From: CAZNYG01 sp964577205
Lineage (GTDB): Bacteria > Elusimicrobiota > Endomicrobiia > Endomicrobiales > CAIRNS01
Length of the DNA: 5,912 bases
Reading direction: 5' to 3'
Assembly (NCBI GenBank): GCA_964577205.1
Contig: CAZNYG010000097.1
Coordinates: 1 to 5,912, forward strand
Part shown: in pieces, positions 1 through 5,912 of the stretch
Numbering within the stretch: position 1 is the stretch's first letter
Layout of the letters: the number at the start of each line of letters is the position of its first letter
The notes under the pieces: generated by a model
What the model saw: only the letters and a program-made list of their open reading frames with translations
Databases searched by the model: none
Told to the model about the DNA's origin: nothing
Translations under genes and position numbers: made by a program

Positions 1-3000
1 GATGACAGGCACGGCCCGGGCATACATCTCCACAGCCCTCACATCACCGTTCGGCATGGTCACGTCCAGGGTCATGAGGAGCCGGCCCTGAATATCATCT
101 TCCGCCGCGGGCACGATCATCGAAACATCCATCCCCGCTTCTTTGAGTTCGGCCATTTCCTTCAGAGTATCGCTGCCCGCTTTTCCGGACAGGCGGCCGG
201 GGTCGCAGTAGATCCGGACGCTCGTGGTCCCGCTGATCGTTTTGATGTCGTGATCTTCCCGTGCCGATCCTTCCACGCCGAAGCGCTTCGCCATCGCAAG
301 CATCACGGCGACCGCGGCGAGCGTAACGGCGGGCGCGAGAATGCCGAACATACCGCAGGCATTCGCCGTGGCGGCGGCCGGAGCGGCGATGGCAGGCGCC
401 GAAAGCGCGCCGGCCGGCTGTACAAGCTGGGCAAGCAGCATCGGAATTATGAGGACTGCCGCGGCGATGCCCGCCGCTTTTCCCGGAGCCGCCGGTTTGA
501 ACAGCTTGTCTATTCCATTTTTCAAAGAATCTAATGCCGGAAAATTCCTTTTTTCCTCGTCGACAGCCTGCTTCATGATTTCCCTTATCTTCTCTTTTTC
601 ATCCGGGCTCATTTTATTGAACCTGTTGCGCAGCAGTTTGAAAGATCCCTCGCGCGTCCTTTCCGAATTGGACCGCATGCCTTCGACGAACGCGCTCGCG
701 GCGGTAACTTTATCCGCTCCAAAATACTCCGCGAACTCCGCGATCTTTCCGATCTGCTTTATGTCGGCATTTCTTGCCCGGGGAATGAGCCAGGCAACAA
801 AGTCCTGCCGCTCGCTGTCGCTCCATCCGATTAATTTTTCGAGGATGCTCAATGCTTCATTTTTCTCGCGGCCTATTTTTCTTATGTATGACCTGAGCGA
901 TTCCAGATGCAGCAGAATATCCGGCAGATCGATCCTGCCGCTTCTCTTTATATCGCGCAGCGAGTCAATGATCCTTGCCGCTAATTCAATACTTGTATCT
1001 TCTTGAAAACTCCGATCACTCAGGATCTTTGCCGCGACTGTACTGGCCCTCGTAACATCTTCTGGGGGCTGCTTACCCCGCGAAGTCCTGCTCAGCATGA
1101 ATCCGCCCATGCCTGTACCCGCCATCCCCTGAACCAGCGCGGCGGCATCAGGCGACCCGTGCGTCAACGCCAGCATGACGATCGCCGCGGCGATGACGAA
1201 CAGAGCCGGTTTCGGGAAGTCCCTCAGTGGCCAGGACGACGGCCAATGCAATGTTTTGTTGTCGCTCGCGGGAGGGCGGTGCAGCCACAGCGTGAGAAGC
1301 AGCGCGCCGACCGCGCCTGTTCCGGCGATCCCGATAACGCCGACAGCCCACGGCGCCAGGCCAAAGACCGCCGTAGTCATCAGGCCAAGCGATGCCGTCA
1401 GCCCGATCATCAGCACGATGCCGGCCCACGGCGAAACAGCGTCTTCTCCCCAAAATCCATGGCCCGGCAATCCAGGCACGCGCGGGCCATTGTTGATTTC
1501 CCTGATAATATCATACACTTCGTCGCGCTCGGATGAACCTGCGGGGAAAAGGTTCATTATATTTTTGAGAATTCTCAATGCCAGAAGCGATTCTCCCGCA
1601 AACCCAAGGTCCTGGGCAGCCAGCGAACGAAGAGTGATCTTTTCTTTGATGTCATTCGCAGCAGCCGCCAACATTTTAGTAACTTTCGTCGTTATCACTG
1701 ACGATTTAAGATTTTCAAAATACGAGTTCAATGCGAAAAGAGTAAAATTGCGGGTCTCTTTATTTGTGATACCTTCCGCGAATAAAGCGTCACTTATACA
1801 CTGTTGAACAATGTCCTCTATCATGAAACCCGCGTTCGTATTCCATGTCTTCGCCAGGCAATATTTCAGCACTTCTTCGCGCTCGCCCAGTCCCAATTCT
1901 CTGTAGGCTTTGACGACGGTTCGAGCGGGATCCTTATCTTCCGGCAAGCCCGCGAGGAGCCCGGCATACTTGTACTCCCCGCTGTCGGTCCTTTCATTTC
2001 GGCGATTGCTCGAAAGTACTTTCATGTCATTCTGCAAAGCTCTCCAACCAGCCATGTATGCTTTATTGAAATACCTTTTATCACGCGCGTATATACCCGA
2101 GAGGAAATGATAGAACAACGCTAAACGCAAGTTTTGTTTGTTCTCGAGTGACCAATTTCCCTGCACATCGCCCGCGTTGCGCACCACCCCAAAAACTATC
2201 CCGAGGCCGGATAAAACAACGGGAAGGCCGCCCCGCTGGCCCGAAAGCATTCCCGAACCCGCCATCCCCTGAACCAGCGCGGCGGCATCGGGCGCTCCAT
2301 GCGTAAGCGCCAGCATGACGATCGCCGCGGCGATGACGAGCAGAGGAACCAGCGTAAACGGATTGTTCATCGGAACGGCTGTTTCTACGGTCTCGATGAC
2401 TACAGCCTTTTCCCGCGGGCGGGCTTGGCCGCGGGACATATATAACAACGCGTTTATCGGATCGTGCAGGGAAACAATGATCTCTTCGAGCCGTGCGAAC
2501 CTGTGGAGAAGACGCCTGTCACTCGCGATGCGGGCGTGTGTTTGTTCGTGCGCATCAACAACCCCGGGCATGGTGACGATAAACCGTTCAATACCGGGAA
2601 GGCGCTGCATCCATTTGGGCAACGCGTTCTTCAGCAGATTGACCTCGCTCAGAAGGTACATAGCCGTGGGATTGACTATCTCGATTCCGTCCTTAGCCCT
2701 CGCTATCACATTATTATCGCTGTTATTGAAAACGAACGTGATCGGAAGGCCTTTCAGATCTCGGCCCCGGCTGTTCAAAGCTCTCACTATCTCCTTTTGT
2801 ATACTCTCATTATCAACCTGACACAGGCTTGCATTGGTGATGGCGAGCCTGATGATATAACGCTGAAGCGTGTAGTAGCCCGCGGCGACCATAAACAATC
2901 CGGTGAAAGCGCACAGGGGCAGGGCCAGCAGGGAGATGCCCGACGCAACCGCGGCAACCGTCGCGGCGGCGCCGGCAGCGGCGAATATCGAGCTGAAAAC

Positions 3001-4926
3001 CGTCATGCCCGCCCGGTTCTTCAGGGACATGTTGCGCGTTTCGCCTTTCTTCAGCTTTGTTCCCTGTCCGTGGACGTAAACATACTCATCACGATTTTCG
3101 GTATTTTTGATGACTACCTTGTTCTCAGCGGGAGAAAGAGCCACCACTTCCAGCGGCGACTTCCCATTCAGCACCCTGTTTACCTCTTTCATCACCTGGT
3201 CAACGGGCATGCTGTCGTCTATGGCAGAGACTATCTCATCCACCGTAGTTGTGTTTATCAACCCATTTTCAACCAACGGGGCGAACGTGGCGGCGGCTAT
3301 CCTGCTCTGCGCTTTGATGACGCGGGCATACAGCTCGTCGGACGTTTTGGTGTCTTTGGTCACGTTCGGGGTGATGGTGACGTAGGAAATACGGCGGTCG
3401 GCAAGAAGCCGCGCAATGCCCTCGGTATGAAAGCCGCCGGTGACAACCACCTTCAGTTTCTCGCCGGTCTTGACGGCCTCAAGCGCCTGGGCGGCCTCGT
3501 CGACCGAGGCGAGCGCCGTTTTGGGGACGTTGTTCCGCGCCGCTCCAAGGAAGTTACGGAGAAAGGCTTCATTGCGCTGGATGTTGACCGCGTAGAAATC
3601 GCTCAAAAGGGTGAACCGTGAATCCAGCAACGACAGGTTATGGCTGTTGATGTATTTCGCGTACAGCTGGCGGAACTTTGTCAGGTTGGCATTGTACCAT
3701 TCGTAATCGTCTGAAGTGATCTTGTTCGCGGCGAAATCCCGCAGGTACCGGCTGAAATCGTCCAGGAAGGCCGCTTCCCTCTGGCTGCCGTTCGCTGCAA
3801 GGCGGCATTGCAGCTCGCGCGTCAGGTATTTCTCTTCGCTCACCAGTTCAAGGGGGTTGATGCTCCGGCTTTCTTCGATGTACGCGAAGAACGACGACAG
3901 CGCGGCGAACCTGCCGGACAGCGTCACCCGGTAGTCGCGGGACAGTTTGATAAGAATGGTGTAAAGACGGTCAACGTCGGAAAAGTTGTTCGTCTCCTTT
4001 GCCAGGGACACGTAAGCGTTGTAAGGGAGTTTCTGGCGCAGCAGGCCGATGAACGCCTTCAGGTCGCCCGAAATGCGGCGGTAGTCGAACTGTTTTTCGC
4101 GTTCCATCACGTTCATGTAGCGGGTGAAATTCCGGCAGACGGCGGTGTCGATCCCCTGCTTTTCCGCGAGTTTCTTCAGCAGCGCGTAATATTTCCGGTT
4201 CTCCATCCCGCCTTCTCTGAACCGCGTCGAGATCGAATCCAGCTTTTTCTGCTGGCCGTTGAAATAAGCCTCTTTCAGGCGGCCGATCGGCAGGGTGACG
4301 GCATTCAGTTTCGCGGCGATGGCGTCCTTTTCGTCCATGATGGCGCCGAGGCGTTTAAGGTTGGCCATGTAAAGGGGTTTGTCCTCAAGGCCCCGGATCA
4401 AACCGGTCTTGCCGGACACCATGGAATAATGCTCCGCGCCGGTCAGCTTGCCGTCGTTTAGGAAGGATTCGATGATCTTGTTCCTGAGCGGCGCGTCGAA
4501 ACCGGACAGCCACGATGTATCGACAGGGCCGGAAGCGCCTTCAAGGTACACGCTCTCAAGCCCGTATGTGCCGTCAAGACAGGCGAGTATCCCGCTTATG
4601 TTCCGCTGCACTTCAGGGTTGCAGTGCAGGTCCTGGATGTTGATGACCACCTGGTCGCTGCCGAAGTACTTCGCGTCGCTGACGCGGCCGAGCGATGCGG
4701 GTATGGCGAAGCCGTCAACGCTTTTGTTGAAGATCCGCGCCTCGCGATGGTTCTCGAGCAGCGCGGCGATGGACTGGCCCGTGACGAAGGAGAGAAGGAA
4801 ACAGGCGACGATCGTCATCGCTACCGCTTTGATGGCGTTGAAAGCTTCGCACCAGTCGATAAGATCCTTTCGTGTTTTAGAGAGCGCCCCGGAAAGATCG
4901 TTGAGACGGCATCGCATTGCATTCAT
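1..4926 (-). CDS. Giant multi-domain membrane protein, N-terminal 1,642 residues (3' end outside window); TraB/TIKI-like domain plus HExxH domain
   Basis: One frame is open from ATG at 4926 to the left edge. An in-frame TAA (4941-4939) lies just upstream, and AAGGAG sits 8 bases before the ATG, so the start is well fixed. Visible order by residue: basic/amphipathic N-terminus and hydrophobic anchor (about 34-48); a domain at about 90-520 with IQDLH (H101), LEGAS (E129), GAEHYS (H166) and GGFHTEGI (H500), resembling EreA/ChaN and TraB/TIKI proteins; a transmembrane hairpin (643-662, 664-685); a domain at about 694-830 with HEQTH (793-797), like gluzincin metallopeptidases; hydrophobic segments at 857-874, 1169-1191, 1193-1215, 1242-1255, 1486-1502 and 1527-1545, separated by charged helical regions (about 915-1150 and 1277-1480). 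A 29-residue module occurs twice (862-890 and 1242-1270). The protein is likely membrane-bound, with some domains outside the cytoplasm. Its substrate and role are unknown. The open frame and start are near certain; the domain assignments are inferences from motifs. Confidence 0.93.
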   Translation of the reverse strand, partial: MNAMRCRLNDLSGALSKTRKDLIDWCEAFNAIKAVAMTIVACFLLSFVTGQSIAALLENHREARIFNKSVDGFAIPASLGRVSDAKYFGSDQVVINIQDLHCNPEVQRNISGILACLDGTYGLESVYLEGASGPVDTSWLSGFDAPLRNKIIESFLNDGKLTGAEHYSMVSGKTGLIRGLEDKPLYMANLKRLGAIMDEKDAIAAKLNAVTLPIGRLKEAYFNGQQKKLDSISTRFREGGMENRKYYALLKKLAEKQGIDTAVCRNFTRYMNVMEREKQFDYRRISGDLKAFIGLLRQKLPYNAYVSLAKETNNFSDVDRLYTILIKLSRDYRVTLSGRFAALSSFFAYIEESRSINPLELVSEEKYLTRELQCRLAANGSQREAAFLDDFSRYLRDFAANKITSDDYEWYNANLTKFRQLYAKYINSHNLSLLDSRFTLLSDFYAVNIQRNEAFLRNFLGAARNNVPKTALASVDEAAQALEAVKTGEKLKVVVTGGFHTEGIARLLADRRISYVTITPNVTKDTKTSDELYARVIKAQSRIAAATFAPLVENGLINTTTVDEIVSAIDDSMPVDQVMKEVNRVLNGKSPLEVVALSPAENKVVIKNTENRDEYVYVHGQGTKLKKGETRNMSLKNRAGMTVFSSIFAAAGAAATVAAVASGISLLALPLCAFTGLFMVAAGYYTLQRYIIRLAITNASLCQVDNESIQKEIVRALNSRGRDLKGLPITFVFNNSDNNVIARAKDGIEIVNPTAMYLLSEVNLLKNALPKWMQRLPGIERFIVTMPGVVDAHEQTHARIASDRRLLHRFARLEEIIVSLHDPINALLYMSRGQARPREKAVVIETVETAVPMNNPFTLVPLLVIAAAIVMLALTHGAPDAAALVQGMAGSGMLSGQRGGLPVVLSGLGIVFGVVRNAGDVQGNWSLENKQNLRLALFYHFLSGIYARDKRYFNKAYMAGWRALQNDMKVLSSNRRNERTDSGEYKYAGLLAGLPEDKDPARTVVKAYRELGLGEREEVLKYCLAKTWNTNAGFMIEDIVQQCISDALFAEGITNKETRNFTLFALNSYFENLKSSVITTKVTKMLAAAANDIKEKITLRSLAAQDLGFAGESLLALRILKNIMNLFPAGSSERDEVYDIIREINNGPRVPGLPGHGFWGEDAVSPWAGIVLMIGLTASLGLMTTAVFGLAPWAVGVIGIAGTGAVGALLLTLWLHRPPASDNKTLHWPSSWPLRDFPKPALFVIAAAIVMLALTHGSPDAAALVQGMAGTGMGGFMLSRTSRGKQPPEDVTRASTVAAKILSDRSFQEDTSIELAARIIDSLRDIKRSGRIDLPDILLHLESLRSYIRKIGREKNEALSILEKLIGWSDSERQDFVAWLIPRARNADIKQIGKIAEFAEYFGADKVTAASAFVEGMRSNSERTREGSFKLLRNRFNKMSPDEKEKIREIMKQAVDEEKRNFPALDSLKNGIDKLFKPAAPGKAAGIAAAVLIIPMLLAQLVQPAGALSAPAIAAPAAATANACGMFGILAPAVTLAAVAVMLAMAKRFGVEGSAREDHDIKTISGTTSVRIYCDPGRLSGKAGSDTLKEMAELKEAGMDVSMIVPAAEDDIQGRLLMTLDVTMPNGDVRAVEMYARAVPVI
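1117..1203 (-). repeat. Internal repeat, copy 2 (residues 1242-1270 of the giant protein)
   Basis: This 87-base segment matches 2257-2343 at 80 of 87 positions, in the same frame and orientation, offset by exactly 1,140 bases (380 codons). The longest exact run is 33 bases (1117-1149). The encoded peptide is a hydrophobic stretch (VIAAAIVMLALTHG) followed by PDAAALVQGMAG. It differs from copy 1 only by F for L and S for A (27 of 29 residues identical). Similarity extends weakly to the Met codon at 1108-1110. It follows two other membrane segments at residues 1169-1215. Confidence 0.9.
2257..2343 (-). repeat. Internal repeat, copy 1 (residues 862-890 of the giant protein)
   Basis: This is the partner of 1117-1203 (80 of 87 bases identical, 27 of 29 residues identical). 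It begins within the membrane segment that starts at about residue 857 and ends in PDAAALVQGMAG. The sequences on either side of the two copies show no similarity that I can see, so this is a short shared module and not the edge of a long tandem duplication. A weaker echo (GIAAAVLIIPMLLAQL) occurs at residues 1486-1501, but it is too diverged to call a third copy. Confidence 0.9.
2437..2847 (-). other. Domain region: putative gluzincin-type (HExxH) metallopeptidase within the giant protein
   Basis: These codons cover about residues 694-830, just after the transmembrane hairpin at 643-685. The sequence has a strand (GLPITFVFNN), a short segment with NNVIA (738-742), a strand with GIEIVNP, and then VVDAHEQTHARIASDRR. 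HEQTH lies at 793-797, encoded at 2550-2536. E814 or E815, 17-18 residues after the second His, could be the third zinc ligand. A membrane hairpin, then an N-x-x-A segment, then HExxH recalls the order in M48 peptidases. The spacing to the third ligand is shorter than usual there, so the exact family is open. HExxH also occurs by chance, and the motif alone does not prove activity. Confidence 0.45.
3367..4659 (-). other. Domain region: putative EreA/ChaN - TraB/TIKI-like fold within the giant protein
   Basis: These codons cover about residues 90-520. A predicted beta strand ends in IQDLHCN (H101), a second strand ends in VYLEGASGP (E129), and GAEHYS (H166) follows. Near the end, KVVVTGGFHTEGIARLL has the GxxH-then-helix form found at the C-terminal end of TraB/TIKI proteins. 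In that superfamily, paired N-terminal Glu/His and C-terminal GxxH motifs line the active or metal/haem-binding site. The first motif here reads QDLH rather than the usual GExH, which is a departure from the classic families. The long middle (about residues 200-480) is helical and charged and could be a lineage-specific insertion. The function (peptidase, esterase or ligand binding) cannot be decided from the sequence alone. Confidence 0.5.
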
Positions 4927-4934
4927 GTTGCATT

Positions 4935-4940
4935 CTCCTT
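4935..4940 (-). promoter_or_regulatory. Ribosome binding site of the giant gene
   Basis: The minus strand reads AAGGAG, 8 bases upstream of the ATG at 4926. A nearer ATG at 4933 lies only one base after this site, in another frame, and would stop after 18 codons. The spacing therefore favours 4926 as the start. Confidence 0.85.
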
Positions 4941-4965
4941 ACGGTTGGATGTTTGTAATTATGTT

Positions 4966-5043
4966 TGTCATTCCCGAAATTTGTTATCGGGAATCCAGTC
5001 GTTCCATTGAACGGCATTCATAGATGCCCGATTAACTCGGGCA
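4966..5043. repeat. Composite palindromic REP/dRS3-like element
   Basis: Three short inverted repeats stand in a row. ATTCCCGA/TCGGGAAT (4970-4977 with 4987-4994) has a 9-base loop. CGTTC/GAACG (5000-5004 with 5009-5013) has a 4-base loop. TGCCCGA/TCGGGCA (5025-5031 with 5037-5043) has a 5-base loop. The first, with its flanks GTCATTCCCG...CGGGAATCCAG, resembles the ATTCCC...GGGAAT repeats (dRS3 in Neisseria and similar REP-like elements elsewhere) that are dispersed in many genomes. It lies in the leader of the giant gene, 40 bases before its start, so in mRNA it could fold. Its copy number in this genome cannot be judged from one window. Confidence 0.6.
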
Positions 5044-5108
5044 CCCCTTGCATAAGACCACCGAGCAACTGCGCCGATTGAATACATTCAGCATAATAAA
5101 TCCATGAA

Positions 5109-5124
5109 ATCCCGTATGCGGGAT
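5109..5124. repeat. Short perfect hairpin in the intergenic region
   Basis: ATCCCG and CGGGAT form a 6-bp stem around a TATG loop. No T-run follows on either strand, so it is not an obvious terminator. It shares the CCCG/CGGG core with the neighbouring palindromes and could be a degenerate member of the same element. Confidence 0.4.
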
Positions 5125-5160
5125 ACATCGGCGGGCTGCAAATGCCATAAATATACAACA

Positions 5161-5189
5161 ATTATATTAACCTCATTGAAAACAATAAA
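5161..5189 (-). promoter_or_regulatory. Candidate promoter for the giant gene (weak)
   Basis: On the minus strand a perfect TATAAT (5166-5161) lies in an AT-rich stretch just downstream of the upstream gene's terminator. The hexamer 17 bases before it (5189-5184) is TTTATT, a poor -35. If real, it would give a leader of roughly 230 bases containing the palindromes. The location is plausible but the motif evidence is weak. Confidence 0.3.
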
Positions 5190-5210
5190 GAAACACCTGT
5201 GAAATATCTG

Positions 5211-5253
5211 AAAAAAGCATCCCCCTGAAAGCGGGAAGCATTCAGGGGGATGC
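5211..5253 (-). terminator. Rho-independent terminator of the upstream gene
   Basis: A perfect 13-bp inverted repeat (GCATCCCCCTGAA at 5217-5229, its complement at 5241-5253) with an 11-base loop is followed on the minus strand by six T residues (5216-5211). It starts 25 bases after the TAA of the upstream gene, which is the expected place. On the plus strand no T-run follows, so it works in one direction. It separates the two genes into different transcription units. Confidence 0.93.
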
Positions 5254-5278
5254 CGGTTATGAACCGTGTCCTTGATCG

Positions 5279-5912
5279 TTATGCCGCGGCCGTCAGGGCG
5301 CGGATCGCGTTCATGTCGTCGAGCATCTTCTGGAATTCTTCGACTTTCGTGCGACGGCGATGATCAGCCAAACCGTTCATCATGAATATGATCTCGGCTA
5401 TGGCGCGTCCGACTTCACGTTCATCGCCTTTCTGAGCCAGTATGCCGGCCTTGAGCCCGTCCTTCATTATGCCGGTAATGATCGGATTGATCTCTCTCTG
5501 AATATCAAACGCCGTTGCTCCACTACGGTTTATCATCGAGGCCGCTTTCACAAGGCCGTTTTCAGAACGTTCATTGAACTGCCTTTCTTCTTTATCAGAT
5601 TGCCATTCCACCAGCTGGCCTATCGTAACGTCTTTGGACACCGCTGCCAGAATCATCGCCCTCAAAGCGCGTTTATCATTATAAGTCGCGGGCTCCAGGT
5701 CGGTACGATCGACATATCTGCTGTAAAGCTGGCCTTCAACCACGCTCCGGATAAATCCCGCCAGCTCTTTGCGGGCGGCATTCTTGTCTTCACGGGACAT
5801 GATCGCGGCCGCCTCTTTGACAAGCCTTTGGCCTGTTGCGGGGTTCGGCATACGGCCGGCGATGGACTCTATCTCTTCAACAGCTCCGAACGATCCATTT
5901 TCCAGCAAGGGA
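5279..5912 (-). CDS. Hypothetical helical protein, C-terminal part (5' end outside window)
   Basis: The frame ends at TAA (5281-5279) and stays open to the right edge (about 210 residues visible). The only start-like codon near the edge is TTG at 5908. It has no Shine-Dalgarno sequence that can be seen, and the frame continues upstream of it, so this is most likely the tail of a longer protein. The visible part is soluble, has no cysteine, one tryptophan and no membrane segment, and is rich in charged, probably helical stretches (for example EFIDE-like Glu/Lys/Arg patterns around REDKNAARKELAGFIRS and SDKEERQFNERSENGL). It ends in ALTAAA. I do not recognise a family. It could be the end of another large protein like its neighbour, but nothing here proves that. 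The strong terminator after the stop supports its being a real gene end. Confidence 0.8.
   Translation of the reverse strand, partial: PLLENGSFGAVEEIESIAGRMPNPATGQRLVKEAAAIMSREDKNAARKELAGFIRSVVEGQLYSRYVDRTDLEPATYNDKRALRAMILAAVSKDVTIGQLVEWQSDKEERQFNERSENGLVKAASMINRSGATAFDIQREINPIITGIMKDGLKAGILAQKGDEREVGRAIAEIIFMMNGLADHRRRTKVEEFQKMLDDMNAIRALTAAA

Larger units (their letters stand above)
4927..5210. other. Intergenic / leader region without a gene
   Basis: Between the terminator and the start of the giant gene I see an AT-rich part (about 5145-5210), several CCCG/CGGG palindromes and the ribosome binding site. No tRNA, riboswitch core or credible coding frame was recognised. The longest minus-strand mini-frame reads through the palindromes and is discussed under rejected items. 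Confidence 0.6.

Noticed and set aside
1148..1453. Minus-strand frame of 101 codons
   Set aside because: It is a frame-shifted shadow inside the giant gene in a G+C-rich part; the product is Arg/Ala/Gly-rich and has no ribosome binding site or recognisable motif.
2464..3621. Long plus-strand open frame (385 codons), plus other plus-strand frames across 250-5023
   Set aside because: They lie antisense to the 1,642-codon minus frame. The longest uses the exactly complementary codon register, where scarcity of TTA, CTA and TCA in the sense gene removes stops. Their translations are rich in Arg/His/Gln and low in complexity, and they show no family features.
4970..4994. The ATTCCCGA palindrome as a terminator
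   Set aside because: The stem is only 8 bp and no T-run follows on either strand; it also sits just before the start of a gene in the sense direction.
4968..5021. 18-codon minus-strand mini-frame (MNAVQWNDWIPDNKFRE) in the leader
   Set aside because: It is a reading through the REP-like palindrome. Peptides such as WIPDNKFRE are typical chance translations of that repeat, and there is no Shine-Dalgarno sequence before it.
4927..5278. Riboswitch, tRNA or CRISPR in the intergenic region
   Set aside because: The palindromes are short and differ in sequence, with no regular repeat-spacer pattern, no cloverleaf and no known aptamer core that I can recognise.
5908..5908. TTG at 5908 as the true start of the right-hand gene
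   Set aside because: The frame stays open beyond it to the window edge and no ribosome binding site is visible, so a start outside the window is more likely.

Overview
The window looks like a metagenome-type genome fragment from an uncultured bacterium. Both credible genes are on the minus strand. I lean towards Candidatus Omnitrophota (formerly OP3). The reasons are the very large multi-domain membrane ORF, the N-terminal 'IQDLHCN ... LEGASGP ... GGFHTEGI' motif set that I associate with that phylum, and a dRS3/REP-like ATTCCC...GGGAAT palindrome between the genes. This placement rests on pattern recognition, not on a search.

Layout, right to left (the direction of transcription). (1) 5912-5279 holds the C-terminal part of a soluble, helical protein of unknown function. 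Its frame stays open to the right edge, so its real start lies outside. (2) 5253-5211 is a textbook rho-independent terminator. It closes that transcription unit. (3) 5210-4927 is a non-coding leader/intergenic stretch of about 290 bases. It has an AT-rich segment with a possible promoter, several short palindromes (a composite REP-like element) and a good Shine-Dalgarno sequence. (4) 4926-1 is a single uninterrupted reading frame of 1,642 codons that runs off the left edge. I checked every codon register along it and found no in-frame stop.

The giant protein appears modular. It has an N-terminal membrane anchor or signal, then a roughly 430-residue domain with histidine/glutamate motifs resembling the EreA/ChaN-TraB/TIKI group. 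A transmembrane hairpin follows, then a domain with a zinc-protease-like HEQTH motif. After that come two nearly identical 29-residue hydrophobic modules exactly 380 codons apart, set among helical regions and further membrane segments. The C-terminal end is not in the window. The many plus-strand open frames are antisense shadows of this gene.

The terminator separates the two genes, so they are probably transcribed independently. No RNA genes, CRISPR array or insertion sequence with a transposase were seen.
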